Below are positions 15,801-28,963 of a DNA stretch of 64,000 nt, piece after piece. The notes below the pieces were generated by a model, which worked only from the letters and a program-made list of their open reading frames with translations, made no database searches and was not told where the DNA came from. The translations under genes and the position numbers were made by a program. The DNA comes from Homalodisca vitripennis (taxonomy: Eukaryota; Arthropoda; Insecta; Hemiptera; Cicadellidae): assembly GCF_021130785.1 (NCBI RefSeq), contig NC_060208.1:168931501-168995500 (forward strand), read 5' to 3'. The first letter of the stretch is position 1. Each line of letters starts with the position of its first letter.

Positions 15801-16688
15801 GATTAACTTTACTACTAACACAATGTAATAGGTCTCCAGTGTGCAATCCAACCTCCCAGCAATGCCAATTACTCTTGTAATTTGAAACTAAACGTATAAT
15901 TCTACCAACAAGAACTGAGCATGAATTTTACTCTGTTGTTTTTGTCCTTTTTGTATATTATCCAAAGTTAAATTCCGAAAAAATGTTTTCATTATTTTAG
16001 GGTTAGTTCAGATAATTATTTGCAGCATTTAAAAACGAACTGCTCATTCGCGTATACTCGTATATATATAGGACAATTCAGTTTGATTAATAATACTCAC
16101 AGATGACTAAATTAAGAATGAATATTACAATTAACCTAATATAAATTTAGAATAATGAAAACCCTTATTCATGTAATTGTTTTTCATTAATGTATCTATG
16201 GTAATAAGCACTATTATATTAAATTGTTACAAGAATGTTCTTAATTATTGATAACCGGGTTCTTTGTGTAGGATAAAAAACAAGTTTATATTTATATAAA
16301 TTGAGAATTCGTTAAACCTAAATCCAGGGGAACACAAGCAAACAACAATTAATAGTCTATCTAATAGCTCCAGTACATTACTTGTCATTTTAAAGTGACT
16401 GAAATATTTTAGTCTACCATCATCTCACTTATGAGCTTAGAATATTTATCTAAGCCATCTGTTTATTGCAGGTAAAGCCATATTAGTACCAGAATTACCA
16501 GCCATTTGGCCAACAAATCTCAACTCTAAATCTATTTAACCCGTTTAACTCGTAACTATATAGGTATCACTATGTGGAGCTATGTTTAGTGTGAATAATC
16601 TATATAAGCCCCCTTCCCTTTTCAGATACAAAAGTTTTCAAGTGAATTTGTATTAAAGTTAATAATTGTTTTTTTTAGTTTTTCATTA

Positions 16689-16689
16689 C

Positions 16690-16724
<35 letters not shown>

Positions 16725-16727
16725 ATA
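16689..16727. repeat. (AT)n microsatellite, much longer in the other arm
   Basis: About 38 bp of AT repeat with one interruption. The counterpart at 58,168-58,235 is about 68 bp. Confidence 0.9.
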
Positions 16728-16797
16728 AAACAACTTAGAATTTTTTTTAACATCGTTTTTTCAAAAATTTCACGTTGTTATTTATTAATTTTTGTTT
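16727..16797. repeat. Imperfect hairpin with loop inverted relative to the other arm
   Basis: Stem halves are at 16,727-16,743 and 16,766-16,797. The outer part of the 5' half is lost into the adjoining AT repeat. The loop contains AACATCGTTTTTT at 16,749-16,761 on the plus strand. The right-arm partner carries the same word on the plus strand instead of its complement, so the loop is flipped between copies. Confidence 0.8.
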
Positions 16798-18405
16798 CTT
16801 ATTGTTCGGGACATAAAAACATATTTTAGTTCTTCTTTATTTCTGTCAGACCAAACGATATTTAAAAATCAAACTGACTTTGTAGACTTTGTGAATTTCG
16901 TAGTGAACTAAACAATCATGGATACACAGATATAGTTGCGTGTTTCTTAATGGTGTTATGAATAAATACGATAGCAACTAAAAAATCTCAGAAGAAATAC
17001 ATTTATCGAAAAGCTGAATACAATTAAATGGTATTTCAACATATTAAATAGTAGAGTAAAACAGTTACCGTAATGAAATTCATGTATGCAACATCATCGA
17101 AACATGTTAACGTTACGTAGATTGCGTACTCTTGTTTAAGTACAACTTAGGTTTTAAGAATTACATATTCCTGTACTGTTAAACGCATTGTATGTTTATT
17201 TTCCGATGCATGAAAGGTAAATTAACGGGAAAAACAATGTTTTGGATTTACTAAATTCACCCTATTCATCTGAATTGTAGTTAAAACAACTAGATAAATT
17301 TACTGGCTCTAACCTCATTGTGAGATAAACTTAGCTTCAGTGGCACAAACCAACCTATGAATGCTTGATACACATTAAAAACTACAAGAAAGGAAGACAA
17401 TTTTGGAGCTAAAATCTAGCTTTAGAGCAACACTTTGCTATCAGACTTTCACGATCCTAAACTCGTGTTAAACGGGAGTATAATGTGGTATGAGCTTGTT
17501 CAACACAATCAGATCATTGATTCTAATGATGTAATGACATAGGAAACTCCATTTGTTGTTATGATTTCATTTATAGTTTTCTTTATTATGGGAAACGCAT
17601 TGCTTGTTATGTTAAGTTCTTTAAACAAAGTTATTACTAAGTAATAAATCTATTTGGATCATAAGTTAGTCAGTCTAGAGATCACGTTTCAAAATGTATT
17701 TCAGACACAAAAATCCAAATGATGTGATATATGTGCTCCAGAATGATAGCTTGTAGTAATATTATTTAATACATGACAGATTCAAAATACTTTTGCATAA
17801 ATTCTCCGTAAAGTTTCAGATACCATTAAAAAAATTTGAAGGTAGAAATATATACAAAGAAGGCATAACATTAATTTATGCACTTTATGGACTGGACGGG
17901 TTTGTAAGTTAACCAAATTATTTTTTGGGGAAGTCCATAAAGTTAATTATAGATTAAAATAATTGTATTTTGTGATTTAAGTTACCAAAAAAAGTTTTTG
18001 GACTACTGGGAATGAATATCGGCTCAGGCAGCGTACAGGGGACTATATGCTTACTGATCAAACTATGGCACGGGCTCTCATGTGATGTTAAATTGAAAAG
18101 TCTCTGCCATTGGGAAGCAATTACTTGATTATACGTCTTACTCCATAGCACAATTAAACTCAGTATATTAACTATTTGATATAGGGCACTAATACAAACC
18201 AAATTAAAGTAAATAAAAAAACTGTATTATTATTATTTAAAATGGTTGTAACAATTTATTATACAATCTTGTTAGTATATTTTAGACGGAATTAAATTAA
18301 AATTATTATGTTGGAAAAGATAAGTTATTAGAAACTAAATTTAGTTTATAATAAAATCATAGAATTCAAAAATTATTTTACGAAAAAATAAAATCAAAGT
18401 GTATT

Positions 18406-18446
18406 TGTATTTTATATTATAATTAAATATTATAATATAAAATACA
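18406..18446. repeat. Perfect 18-bp-stem hairpin
   Basis: The stem halves TGTATTTTATATTATAAT and its exact complement flank the five-base loop TAAAT. The copy at 56,419-56,459 is identical in the complementary sense. No T-run or gene end lies nearby, so it is listed as a structural repeat and not as a terminator. Confidence 0.85.
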
Positions 18447-20021
18447 TCGGGGACATCGAATTTTTACCTTTATAAAAGTATACTGTGTATCATTTCTAGA
18501 ATGTACCAAGGAAATAGTATGATATGGTAAAATGAATTGGAAAGCAAGAATATGTACTTTACTGTATTATGCACACTTACATATAAATGAAAGCTGTCAT
18601 AATAGTAGTATTGAAATATGTTAGTATCACTAAAGTTATGTCTAGCTTTTATGAAAACAATATAGCTGTTTAGTATGCAACTTCATTAAAAATTTCGAAT
18701 ATACATAAGTCCTGATATGCCTGGTTATATTCTAAACGGATTTACATATCGATGTAAAATTTTCACCATACCTATTAAAATACGTTTTCGGACTTTTTAT
18801 AGCGTAAAAGTCCATTTCTTTCCCTTTCAAAGGGGAGAAGAGGGGGGTCACTTTACATTTTTAAATTTCAACCCCTATCTTATAACATTTAATTTTATAG
18901 GTATATTGAAGTATAATTTAGTTGAATTTTATTAATTATTAGTTAGTGTCTATGAAATGCGTATTTTTAAGTTATTGTACATGGAGTTCACGCTTGAACA
19001 TTGTATTTATGATTCATGACTTACGCGTGTTACATCATTCTGGTATGATATATTTACTTTTACCTAGATGGTACTGTTAGGATATTTATTCATCTGAGGA
19101 AGAAATCAGATTTCCGATTTTTAAACATAGAGTTACTGGTTGTTTGTATCTGCATGATAATAAGTGATGTTTATTCACTACATATATTTTGATGTGGATG
19201 CACTACTGAAGTTTATATATCGTATATTACGATTATGTTTTAAAGTAACATTATTTTATTTCTATATAAAGTTTACTCAGGAATTTAATTAAATATTAAT
19301 AAATATTAAGTTTGGAATGTTATAAAATTACAAAATGCACGACAGCTTTCCTTAAGAACTATATAATGAGTAAAGTTCTAGAAAGAATTGACTTTAGTAA
19401 CTTAGTAAAAGAACAGTGGACAATTCCTTTCTTTTGTAAAGTTAGAGTAAACCCTTAGTAACAACAGCTTTTGTTATCCCTTGCTATAATATAATCCCTT
19501 TTGTAACATGGTTTGTATTAAAAATCTCAAATCACGTTAAATTATCATTGCATATATTAAAAATATATAAGATTTATATAAAATAAATCTTATTAAGTAT
19601 AACACTTTGAGTAATCTTTGATTAAAAACGTTTAAATATGTGTTTAACCTTACGACTATGGCAGTAGTAATTATAATGTTGATGATTGGATTCAATATTC
19701 ACATTTAAGTTATTATTGATAAGACATTAGGGTATACTAGATTGTTAATTATATTACTCATAAATATCATTCTCAGATGAGAACAGTTGTTTTTTCTCTG
19801 GGAACAGTGTGGCTCACAAAAATTTACTTTTTTTTGCTTCAACATGTGGTGTTATTCTCATCTTCCATGATTTATTTTTAAATAAAGTAATGTATAGTGT
19901 GGTTTATTTTTGTTTTAAAAATTTTATCATACAAAACCAATACTATTCTTAGATTATTTTCATTCTCATAACAATAGTTTAACCAGTAACTTTTAACCAC
20001 TGTTTTAGAATAACAAATTTT

Positions 20022-20500
20022 AGGGCTCGACCTACTAGTGCAGGATAAGTGAGTGTGTCTAGAAAAAATCTCTTAATCGAGGGTACTAAGCGTTCTTCAA
20101 ACTCTCTGCTATACATTTTACCTCGGGTACAGCTTGCTCGTCTACCCTAAACCTAAGAATTAGAGTCCCAGCTCTTCTACAGAGTACACTACGAGGTTCG
20201 GAAGGAGCTATGGGTCAGGAAAAAGCTCTCTGAGTGGGAATAGACAAGGAGATAGCAAGGGTAACTCTTATAGGTATCGCCTATAAGATCTATCACCCTC
20301 AGCGCTATTGAAACTTATTTCGTGGAAATGTAGGAAAAGGTGTGGTAATGAGACTTGCTCACAAAATAGCAGAGCACAAATGCTCTAATCTTGTTAAATC
20401 TACCAGATTATCTCTCCGGAATAGGAAGACAGATATGAACGAACCTTGGGTAGTAAAGATCCAACAAGCAGCAAAAAAGTGGAGCCCAAGTCTGAAATAA
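20022..20500. other. GC-richer unassigned block
   Basis: About 480 bp that is clearly less AT-rich than its surroundings, with no known motif in any frame. It contains a small hairpin (CTTATAGG, loop TATCG, CCTATAAG, near 20,268-20,288). The copy at 54,446-54,936 has an extra TTACCCT-like insertion at this hairpin. On the strand running from 20,210 down to about 19,880 a frame is fairly open, but I do not recognise the protein. It could be a remnant of an unknown repeat or an exon remnant. Confidence 0.35.
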
Positions 20501-22295
20501 TGAAATGTCGGCATTGTACTGTAAATGAATGGTAAAGGGAATATTGAATTGGTGCCTACTGCATTAAATTTTATTTCGATAGAGCTTCAAAATTTATAAA
20601 TAGCGTATTACATTACTACACATTTTATCTTGTGATATAAATCTATTGCACGAGTAACCGAAACAAACTGGTGATTACTATACGACAGACGCCTTTCAGC
20701 GCAGTCTGATTAAGAATATGCGGCCTTCCTTAGTGTACACTACCAGTGAAGGTGTAATATTATCTGTGAAATAACTAATTAATGTTTATGTAGGTGAATA
20801 CTATAGACCTTAAGTATGGAACACTTTGGAGAAAAATTAGGGTTGTTTAAGACACTGTATATTATTGTAACACGTATAACTAAATTATTAACGATTTATA
20901 AAAATAGTATAACATTTTATGATGTTAAGTTTTGCTTATTTTAACAATGAAAACATGTTTTTTAATGTACAATATTGGAACAATAATAAATGATCACTAA
21001 TAATTTTATATTAGTATTCTGATTTCAGTAATGTACCAAAAATTTTGATTTCAATGCTGCTATATTAAAATATTCTACAAAAGATAGTAAAATATTAAAC
21101 CCAATTTTAAACTGAAAATATAAACATTTTTATTGCTTATCGACTGTATATAAATTAAAATAATTTAGTCAATAAAGTACAAATAAAACTACCAATTTGT
21201 GTATATAATTTGTAAATATAACTGGGTTTTATAAAATAACTAGCAGTTACCCATCACTTTGCACGAAATTTCTTGTTGAAAAAATAGGAACAACGTGGGC
21301 ATATTCTTGGTCAATAACATTCTATATATTCCATATGTAACTCATGAGACACTTGAAGATTAAAAAATCTCCTTAAGCTTTTAGATTCAAGTTCGAAGAA
21401 CAGTGCTTTGAGACAAAGAAGTCAGGGAATATATATTTTATATTTTATAAGTATCAGTGAACGAACTCGAACTAACTAATAAACTATCAAGCCAGTGTGA
21501 ATGAATCTTAAAATCGAAGTCCGTAGCCTTTCTGCTCACGCGATGTAATAAATAACGTAGCTCTATGTAGTTTAGTACTTTTCAGTGCTGATGATTTACG
21601 GTTTTAAATATTAAGCGAAATTGCCATTGACTATTGTTTCAGTTTTTCAGCATATGATAAATTCTTGTTCGAGTGAATTATGATTACGATGCCAATATCG
21701 ATGTTTTTCTAGGTGGCACGATCAAGAAAATAGTTCATAAAGTTTATATTATTGGCTATCGTAATTTACTCGTACACTCTTCCAATCAAATTGGTTTGTT
21801 GTGCTGTAGTTTCTTATCTCTTATTTCTCTGATCAAGAAAATATGTGTACACATAAATGTCTGAAAAGTATACTCCTGTCAAAACAAAACTGTATTGGTT
21901 TTAGAACAGTTTTTAAATTTATAGTAAATTTATATTTGTTTTCTTATAACTAAATTACAGTACTGACTTCATATTATAATTTACTCAAACTCTGTTTAGT
22001 TAATAGTAGATTTTCGCCTAAAATTTATAATTTTCTGTTGTGGATAAACCCTTAAGCTCAATCACGATACCAATAAAAAAGTTAATAAAAACATTTCTTA
22101 CCAACAAGTTTACTCTTTATTTCAAGACTTTAGATGCAAATTTATATTAACACACACATTTATTTACGATATAGTTGTTTTGTAAAAACAAAATCATTAC
22201 GAAGCTCAGTTGAATATATTTAGCAGGCTCTTAAAATTTATTAATTGTATTTGTTATAATAGAAATTTATAGAACCAGATGGGATTTACCGCAAC

Positions 22296-22528
22296 TATAA
22301 TAATAATAATTTATTTTACACAATTTACAAACAAATACAAAACCATTTACATTGTTTGGAAATACACTGACCAAAATCCAGTAGCTAGTCAGCGAAACGA
22401 AAACAAAATAATTTACTAACATAAAATAAAAAAATTCATTTCCTGATAAAAAACAATATTCTAGCCAACAAGCTGCTCTCCATGACGCTTGCATCTACCT
22501 AAAACGTCTAGAGGCATATAATGAAAAA

Positions 22529-22585
<57 letters not shown>

Positions 22586-23570
22586 CATACATTATACATA
22601 AATATACAATACAATAGACAAACGTTTGCCATTCACTTACCCATATTCACTATATTTCACTAACAATACATCTGATACATTAATTATAAGTTTGGCTAAT
22701 ACCAATTACAAGGAAAAATAACAAAAAGTTGTAATAATAGTAAAATAAAATAAATTTAGTATTTATTGTACTATTTGAAAAAATTAAAATTAGAATATTC
22801 AGCTCAAAACATTTTTTAAGTCACCAATATTATGATTTGTCAAAAGCCAAGCTTTCAGCATGTTAGAAATACAATTCAAGATATTACATAATTTTATTTA
22901 GCTTGGAATCTGATTAAAAATATATGTTCCTATATACTGAATGGATTTCCTGAAAGATTCTTTGTTTACTTTCGGTATTCTGAAAATTCTGTTATCTATA
23001 CTTCTAGTCCTGTGCAACAAATCATTTGTTCCAACATTTCCAATTAAAAAATTATTAATAGTTTATATACATACAAATGTTCTACCGGAAAGATTTTTTA
23101 AGTGAACATACAGTGGAAAAGCATTTTCTCTTCTACTTTTGTTCAATACTACACGAATCAAGTAGTTTTGTGTTGTTTTTTAATTTATTGATAACATTCT
23201 TGTATGTAACTCCCCAGCTATGTACAGCATATTAAAACCTTGATTGTGTTACTGCAAAGTATAATGTTAGCATCAATTTCGTATCTCAAAAATTTCTGAT
23301 AAAATAAAAAGTTCTAATCGTAGATCTCAATTTTCTATGCAACTCCGCTATATGATTTTCCCAAGTTAATTTATTATCCATGGTAACGCCGAGATATTTA
23401 AAAATGTTTACTTTCTCTACACATTGATAGGTACACACATCTGGGATGCAATTTATTCTGTGGTATTGTAATTGTAATTGGGAAATCAAAATCTCTAAAT
23501 CCAAAATTGATACATTTGGTTTTTTAACGTTAACGTTAGAGACCATTGGGGCGTAGCCCAGAAGGACTTT
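22296..23570 (-). pseudogene. 5'-truncated LINE (non-LTR retrotransposon) fragment, C-terminal RT region and 3' tail
   Basis: On the minus strand a frame at 23,546-23,286 encodes the end of a LINE reverse transcriptase. It contains the characteristic FKYLGVTMDNKLTWENHIAE, followed by LHRKLRSTIRTFYFIRNF. Downstream, broken by stops and frame changes, come pieces resembling TLYFAVTQSR, TTQNYLIRV and AFPLYVHLKIFPVEHLYVYK, the usual LINE C-terminus. The element appears to end in an ATT-repeat 3' tail around 22,296-22,312. The 5' end is lost near 23,570, so endonuclease and RT catalytic parts are absent. The clade (CR1-, I- or RTE-like) cannot be settled from this piece. It is not functional. The opposite arm has a copy at 51,425-52,651. 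Confidence 0.85.
22534..22580. repeat. (TA)n microsatellite inside the LINE remnant
   Basis: About 46 bp of TA repeat. The same position in the right arm (near 52,407-52,417) has only about five units, so the tract length differs strongly between arms. Confidence 0.95.
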
Positions 23571-26500
23571 CGAAATGGGAATATACGTTAACTAAGGATG
23601 CAAAAAATTTTATCCAAATGCAATAACTTTTACGTGATTGAGTAAACAAACACACAAACCGATACAATTAATTTTGTTTATAACAGTATAGATGACGTAA
23701 CCATGCTGAATCTCGTATAAAATTTAGTTACAAAACAATAATTTAATAAATAAATATTTAGATGCATAAATTTTTATAAAAATTATAATTTTAAAAGATT
23801 ATCACAATAAAGTATTTTATTATGGTTTACTGTTCTTTGACGATGAATTTGTTTCAGTCTTGCAAATTCAATAGTGTTACACGTAAAATAAAACTCCTTT
23901 TTTCCATATATAAATACAATTTCATATATAAATTAAAATCTAGAAATCAAATATTTCTCTTGAAATTATTCTATGTGGTACAATAACATTTTCTGTTAAT
24001 TTTTACTTCATTGGAGTGTTCAAATAATAAAAGTATAAGCCCTTTCGTCATTACTCCATGCCTCAGAAAAAGTAACCAAAAGAATATACTTCACTAGTTT
24101 GAATAATTAGATCACATGTGTATATACATAACATTTTAGAATATAATATTCTTGCATTTAGTTTCTTCCCAACATATATCTATTCTGTAAACTTTGGGTT
24201 GCCATCATAGTTACCACTAAAACAAATGTAAAAATATTCGTTAACGCTTAGTCAAAAAGCAATGGAAGTGACATTATCAAACACAGTGTTTTATAGATGT
24301 GAAGATTCTTTGAAACTTTTAAGTCTATAAGTCAGTTCTACTTTGAGATATCAAGCGAACAGATGGATAGATAGATGGACAGACAGAAAATCCATTTTTC
24401 CAGTTTCTAGAGGATAGTATTCTTTATAGCCTAGCTAGGGAGCCAGGAAGTGCCAAAATTGAGCCAAGTATTTCCATTGTTATGTATGGGACGTTATCAA
24501 TGCTAAATGGCTATATTCGTTGATTGGTGTATTGGCCACCTAATAACTTATTATTACTTTATTTAAAAATATAGTAATGCAATGTTAATTTGGGAATTAA
24601 TTTATAAATAAACACAAAACAGTAAAACAATAATCAGATAAATTATTTCCCATTTACAATATATATACGCGTTCAACCAAAATATTGATATTTTTTCCGA
24701 AATGAAACGGAATTTTCGTTCCAAAGCAGTTGCTTTATTATGGAAACAAAGACGATAAGATGATGTCAAAGACAGCATCTTACCGAACAAAGAGGTCATC
24801 TGACCGTGCTTTTCTGTTCTGCTACTATTGTGTTCTGCTCTTTTTTAATCTAGGGTCTTACGCATTTATCTTAAATTTATTTATTCTTTAATTATATACT
24901 TTTATATTAAAGCTTTTATTTTCCATTATGATACTAAATATTAAAGTTACTTTTTAAAATTAAAATTTTTCTGAAACATACTCAATTTCAGGAAATTATT
25001 TTGCATTTATCACAATATTTTTTTAGATATTATTTATTATATTTCGAACTAAATGTTTGTATGTACGTTCTTCTTAATAGTACTTTCTCTTATACAAAGT
25101 GATTGCGATAAAAATACACATGACAGTATTTAATGTTTATGTTGGTATGATCCTATAGGTTGATTCTGAACCAAAGGTACGGTATCTATTTATACCTCAA
25201 TTCCAAGTAATTTAACTGCTTAAAATAAGTTATTCTAGTTATGTAATGTTACATTATAGTAATAAATTAGTGCTAATTAGGTGAGGCGTACATTGAATTA
25301 ATTCAAAATTAAGCTCATGAAATTATCTACTATTTTATGTGCAAATATTCTGCTAACTCGTATATTTAAATTTTATAAATCAATTTGCTATATGATATCA
25401 CATATTTTACCCAATTACGTAAACATTAATAGACCGATTGTAATGAAATTTTACATGGAAATTATAAGGCCCCTCGTTACATGTCATTATTTTCCTTTCA
25501 GAATACTCTGCGGGATGCACCCTAGTGGTCTCTAGAATTTCTAAATATATAATATTCATTACTAAAGTTGCATTATAAAAAAAAGCACCTGAAATTGTAT
25601 TAAAACATATTAAATGTAATAAAGTATTCTACAAAACGTTTTTTAATGGCAGCACAGTTAAAAATAGTTTAACCACTCTTTCCAATGTTTGTACATTATA
25701 GCCATGAAATCACGCAGTGGGATTGTTTGATGGTAAAAAAACTACTAATTTTTTCCCCCTAAAACTGATGAACGCCAAATTGACCAAATCATAAATTATG
25801 TATATTATATTTCTGAGGTCTTAAATACTTAACAAAACCGTTAGCTAATGAGTTTACTAATATGATCCAATGAATTCTTATAAGGTTCTAGAATTTTTAT
25901 AATTTCTCGTAAAAAAAGACAAAAGTATGTTGAAGAAAACATTAAACAGATTAGGTAAAGTTTGAGAAAAATTACACTTAGCCTTTTAACTCTTGAAACT
26001 AGAAGGAACAGTATATCTGTAACTGAGGAGGGTCAGGTTGTAATTCCAATTATCCCACGTGGTGCACGTGTTAAGCGAATTTAAAGGGATCTGTGTAATG
26101 AGTACCAGCACAACCTCATATTTCATTCCCTATCACATTTCACTATATTTTCAGTTAGTGTCCGCTTTTATTCTGCACACTAGTTTCTTTTTCCATCTAC
26201 CGTAGGTTTAAAATTTGAAAAAGATATAATGTTGTGTATAAATATCACAAGGTGTTATTTTGTGTATAAATAAACGCAATATTAATAAAGATATAGTTAA
26301 CTTTATCCAAAACTTGACCTGGACCTTTTTTAAAATAGCAATTATCCAGTACCCCACTTTTCGTTCCAACAAAACTACGGCCCAAAATTGTTTGTTGAGG
26401 CTTATCAATCGCCTATTAGATAAGTAATGATTTATCTGTGTTACATATAACACTAACTTTTAGAGATTAAAACTTAAATCATACGGGTTTGATTTTTTTT

Positions 26501-26718
26501 TATTCAAACTCAGCAATTATATTAAGAGCTAGTTTTATACTTAAAATACTCTTATAAATATTGGTGTCTAAGATAAAATAAAAACAGTAATAAACATGCG
26601 AAGAGAATTCCACAATATAAAAATTGTGTAGTATTTATTAAATGTGCTACCATTACACCCCAAAGCCCCTAAATTGGACGATTTAATTACTTTATTTTGT
26701 ATATATATATTATAGTAC

Positions 26719-26719
<1 letters not shown>

Positions 26720-26759
<40 letters not shown>
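26720..26759. repeat. (TA)n microsatellite
   Basis: About 40 bp of TA repeat, preceded by a shorter TA run at 26,700-26,711. The right-arm counterpart at 48,258-48,286 is shorter. Confidence 0.95.
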
Positions 26760-26762
<3 letters not shown>

Positions 26763-27239
26763 GAACTACAATACGGTATAGTACATTTAACCAATACTTA
26801 AGCTAATGAATCTAATGTCCATCTAATGATACCTAATGATCCATATTTTTTGTCATACATTCTTTTTATTCAAAACTATTAATTTTGAGTCGCAGGAATA
26901 TTTGTCCAAATTCGTCACTTATGAAATAAAAATTCTGCAATGCTGCATAGCTACTTTTTAAGTACAGTGTGTAGCAGTTAATTTAACTTTAATAGACCTA
27001 TAAATATATATTAGCATCTGGTTATGCTTACTTTGAATATTTGTAATCGTCGGAGAGAGTCTCATAAGGTATGGTTTCAAGATATACGTGTATGTGCAAC
27101 ATGTAATATTTGTAAATAGATCAATATAAAATTTATAAAATCGTTTTCATAATCTTCCTCTGAATGATATAAATATACAAGTAACTTTTGTCAATATTAT
27201 TGTATTGTATGGTGTACGTAATCTGTATGATCTTGTACC

Positions 27240-27710
27240 ACGCACAGTACAGGACGTGTACCAACTGGGTCAAAAATTGTGGATGGTGAAGATGCGTTGT
27301 AGTCAGATTTAATCGAGATTATAAAAGATAAAGCCGCTGGAATGAGGTGACTTTTTAATGCGGATGTTATATGAATTACGGCGGACCAAAGATATCCATT
27401 CCCCTTTTAGTTCAGGTGGGCATGGATGTCTTAAAATTAAAGCTTCCTGTTTGAACAGCTGTTATAGAGTACAACAACGTAGAACACAGGTATTCAAACA
27501 ACTTCTGTCACAAGGTGGTGTCTGTGACTAATAAATGAGCTCCCTGACAGCACCAAACAGTTAATCAGTGCCAAAGCAGAGCCGAGCTTGTTCAAAGGAC
27601 CTTTTAGTGTCTGAGGTGTTTTACTTTGTGAAACACATCATTTACAACGTTAGACCCACTAACCATATTTCTCGGAAACTGATACTGGAGTAACGGTCGG
27701 GGGATGATTA
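27240..27710. other. GC-richer unassigned block
   Basis: About 470 bp with more balanced composition than its surroundings, present also at about 47,320-47,790 in the right arm. No long frame or protein motif was recognised. A decayed repeat or non-coding exon is possible, but nothing in the sequence decides it. Confidence 0.3.
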
Positions 27711-28963
27711 TAAATGTAGAGATAAGTGTTTATGTACGTACGATTGTAATGAGTAAGTTAATTATCAAGAGGAAGGAATAATTATTAATCTTCAACTTAA
27801 GATTTAAAAAAGTAAAAAATAATATATGGACCAAAGAAAATTATAATAGTCCAGGAAGGGGTAGATATAATTAAATAATTATCTGTTTAGTCAGTCCTTA
27901 GACGTGAAGACTAGCTTCCATAAAATCATAAATTTACCAAATTACACTATGAAAGATTCACAGTTACTAAAGCAAATTTAGTACAACATTTTTATTTATT
28001 CCATTTTAAAATTATTCTGAAATGTCTAGTTAAGAAACCTTTTCTACCAGTTTCCACATTGAGAATTCTTAATATTAACGATTGTAGAAACAACTACATC
28101 TTGGATTATTTTAGCCACATTTTTCAACGTGTCTTTTAGGTAGATTATACTATCCATATCTAGCCCTAAGGTAGAATGTGTTTTAATTGAAACCTGATAC
28201 TTCTACACAAACACTCCTTATCTGAGGAGACTAGTCGTAGAAGAAATTAGTATAAACGCAAAGATACTCAAAATCCTACTTAGTCTATAAAGTAGCACAT
28301 TTTCACTTTTACCTGCATATTCCAGTTTCATTTTCTTCCCTTAAGTTATGGCAAGTTTCTAAAGGTAGAAAAATACCATTAGTTTTTACATTCCTAAATA
28401 ATATTCTGAAATAAATTAAAAGAATTATTTTACTGCTTGTATACTGTGAATTTATTTACCAATATTTTAATGAGTTTTAGTGTGAACGCTTAAAAGTCTA
28501 CAAAACTGCAGTGCTATTGGTATATTGAACGTCAGTTAAATGACATATGCTTATTTTATTTTATATACTACCAAGATATAAATATAAGTAGAATTATTCT
28601 TCCTAATCAAGGATTTACAAATATTCTATAATAAACACTACATTAAATTCTTCTAAATACACAATTAAAATGTTAAATGATTAATTTTTTTATTTTAATG
28701 GTACCATACCATTTTTAAACTAATACTTTTTCCATTACGACACTCTGTCATCTCTCTTCTATAAATGTGCATTTGTCTTTAGATTTTATTATTAGATTAC
28801 TCATACTAGGTACTTTAGCCTAGGCCTCACGCTATGGTAAGATGAAGATTTTTCTCATCCCTTACATTAGTCAAGTATATTAGTGATACACGTTGTTTGT
28901 TTCTCAATCCGTCTCTCGGGAACATTTTCAGTGTGCAGTTACCTTTTAGGGAATTTTTATAAT

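Larger units (their letters stand above)
14340..22295. other. Left arm, outer part: AT-rich DNA without recognised genes
   Basis: Short frames only, none with a recognisable motif. Long A/T-only stretches are common, for example 13,970-14,250 just outside it and 14,780-14,960. Compared with the right arm it has local insertions and deletions: about 90 bp near 14,450-14,560 is replaced by unrelated sequence at 63,840-63,890. Named sub-features are the microsatellite at 16,689, the hairpins at 16,727 and 18,406, and the GC-richer block at 20,022. Confidence 0.6.
23571..28963. other. Left arm: unassigned AT-rich DNA
   Basis: No gene recognised. Several short frames (24,602-24,799, 25,317-25,535, 26,208-26,453, all under 90 codons) match no family I know. 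Their near-conservation in the other arm reflects the duplication only. A small run of GATA/GACA-type units lies at 24,361-24,386. Named sub-features are the microsatellite at 26,720 and the GC-richer block at 27,240. Confidence 0.6.

Noticed and set aside
24602..24799. 65-codon minus-strand frame, nearly identical at 50,208-50,405
   Set aside because: Conserved only because the arms are copies of each other; no known domain and no supporting context.
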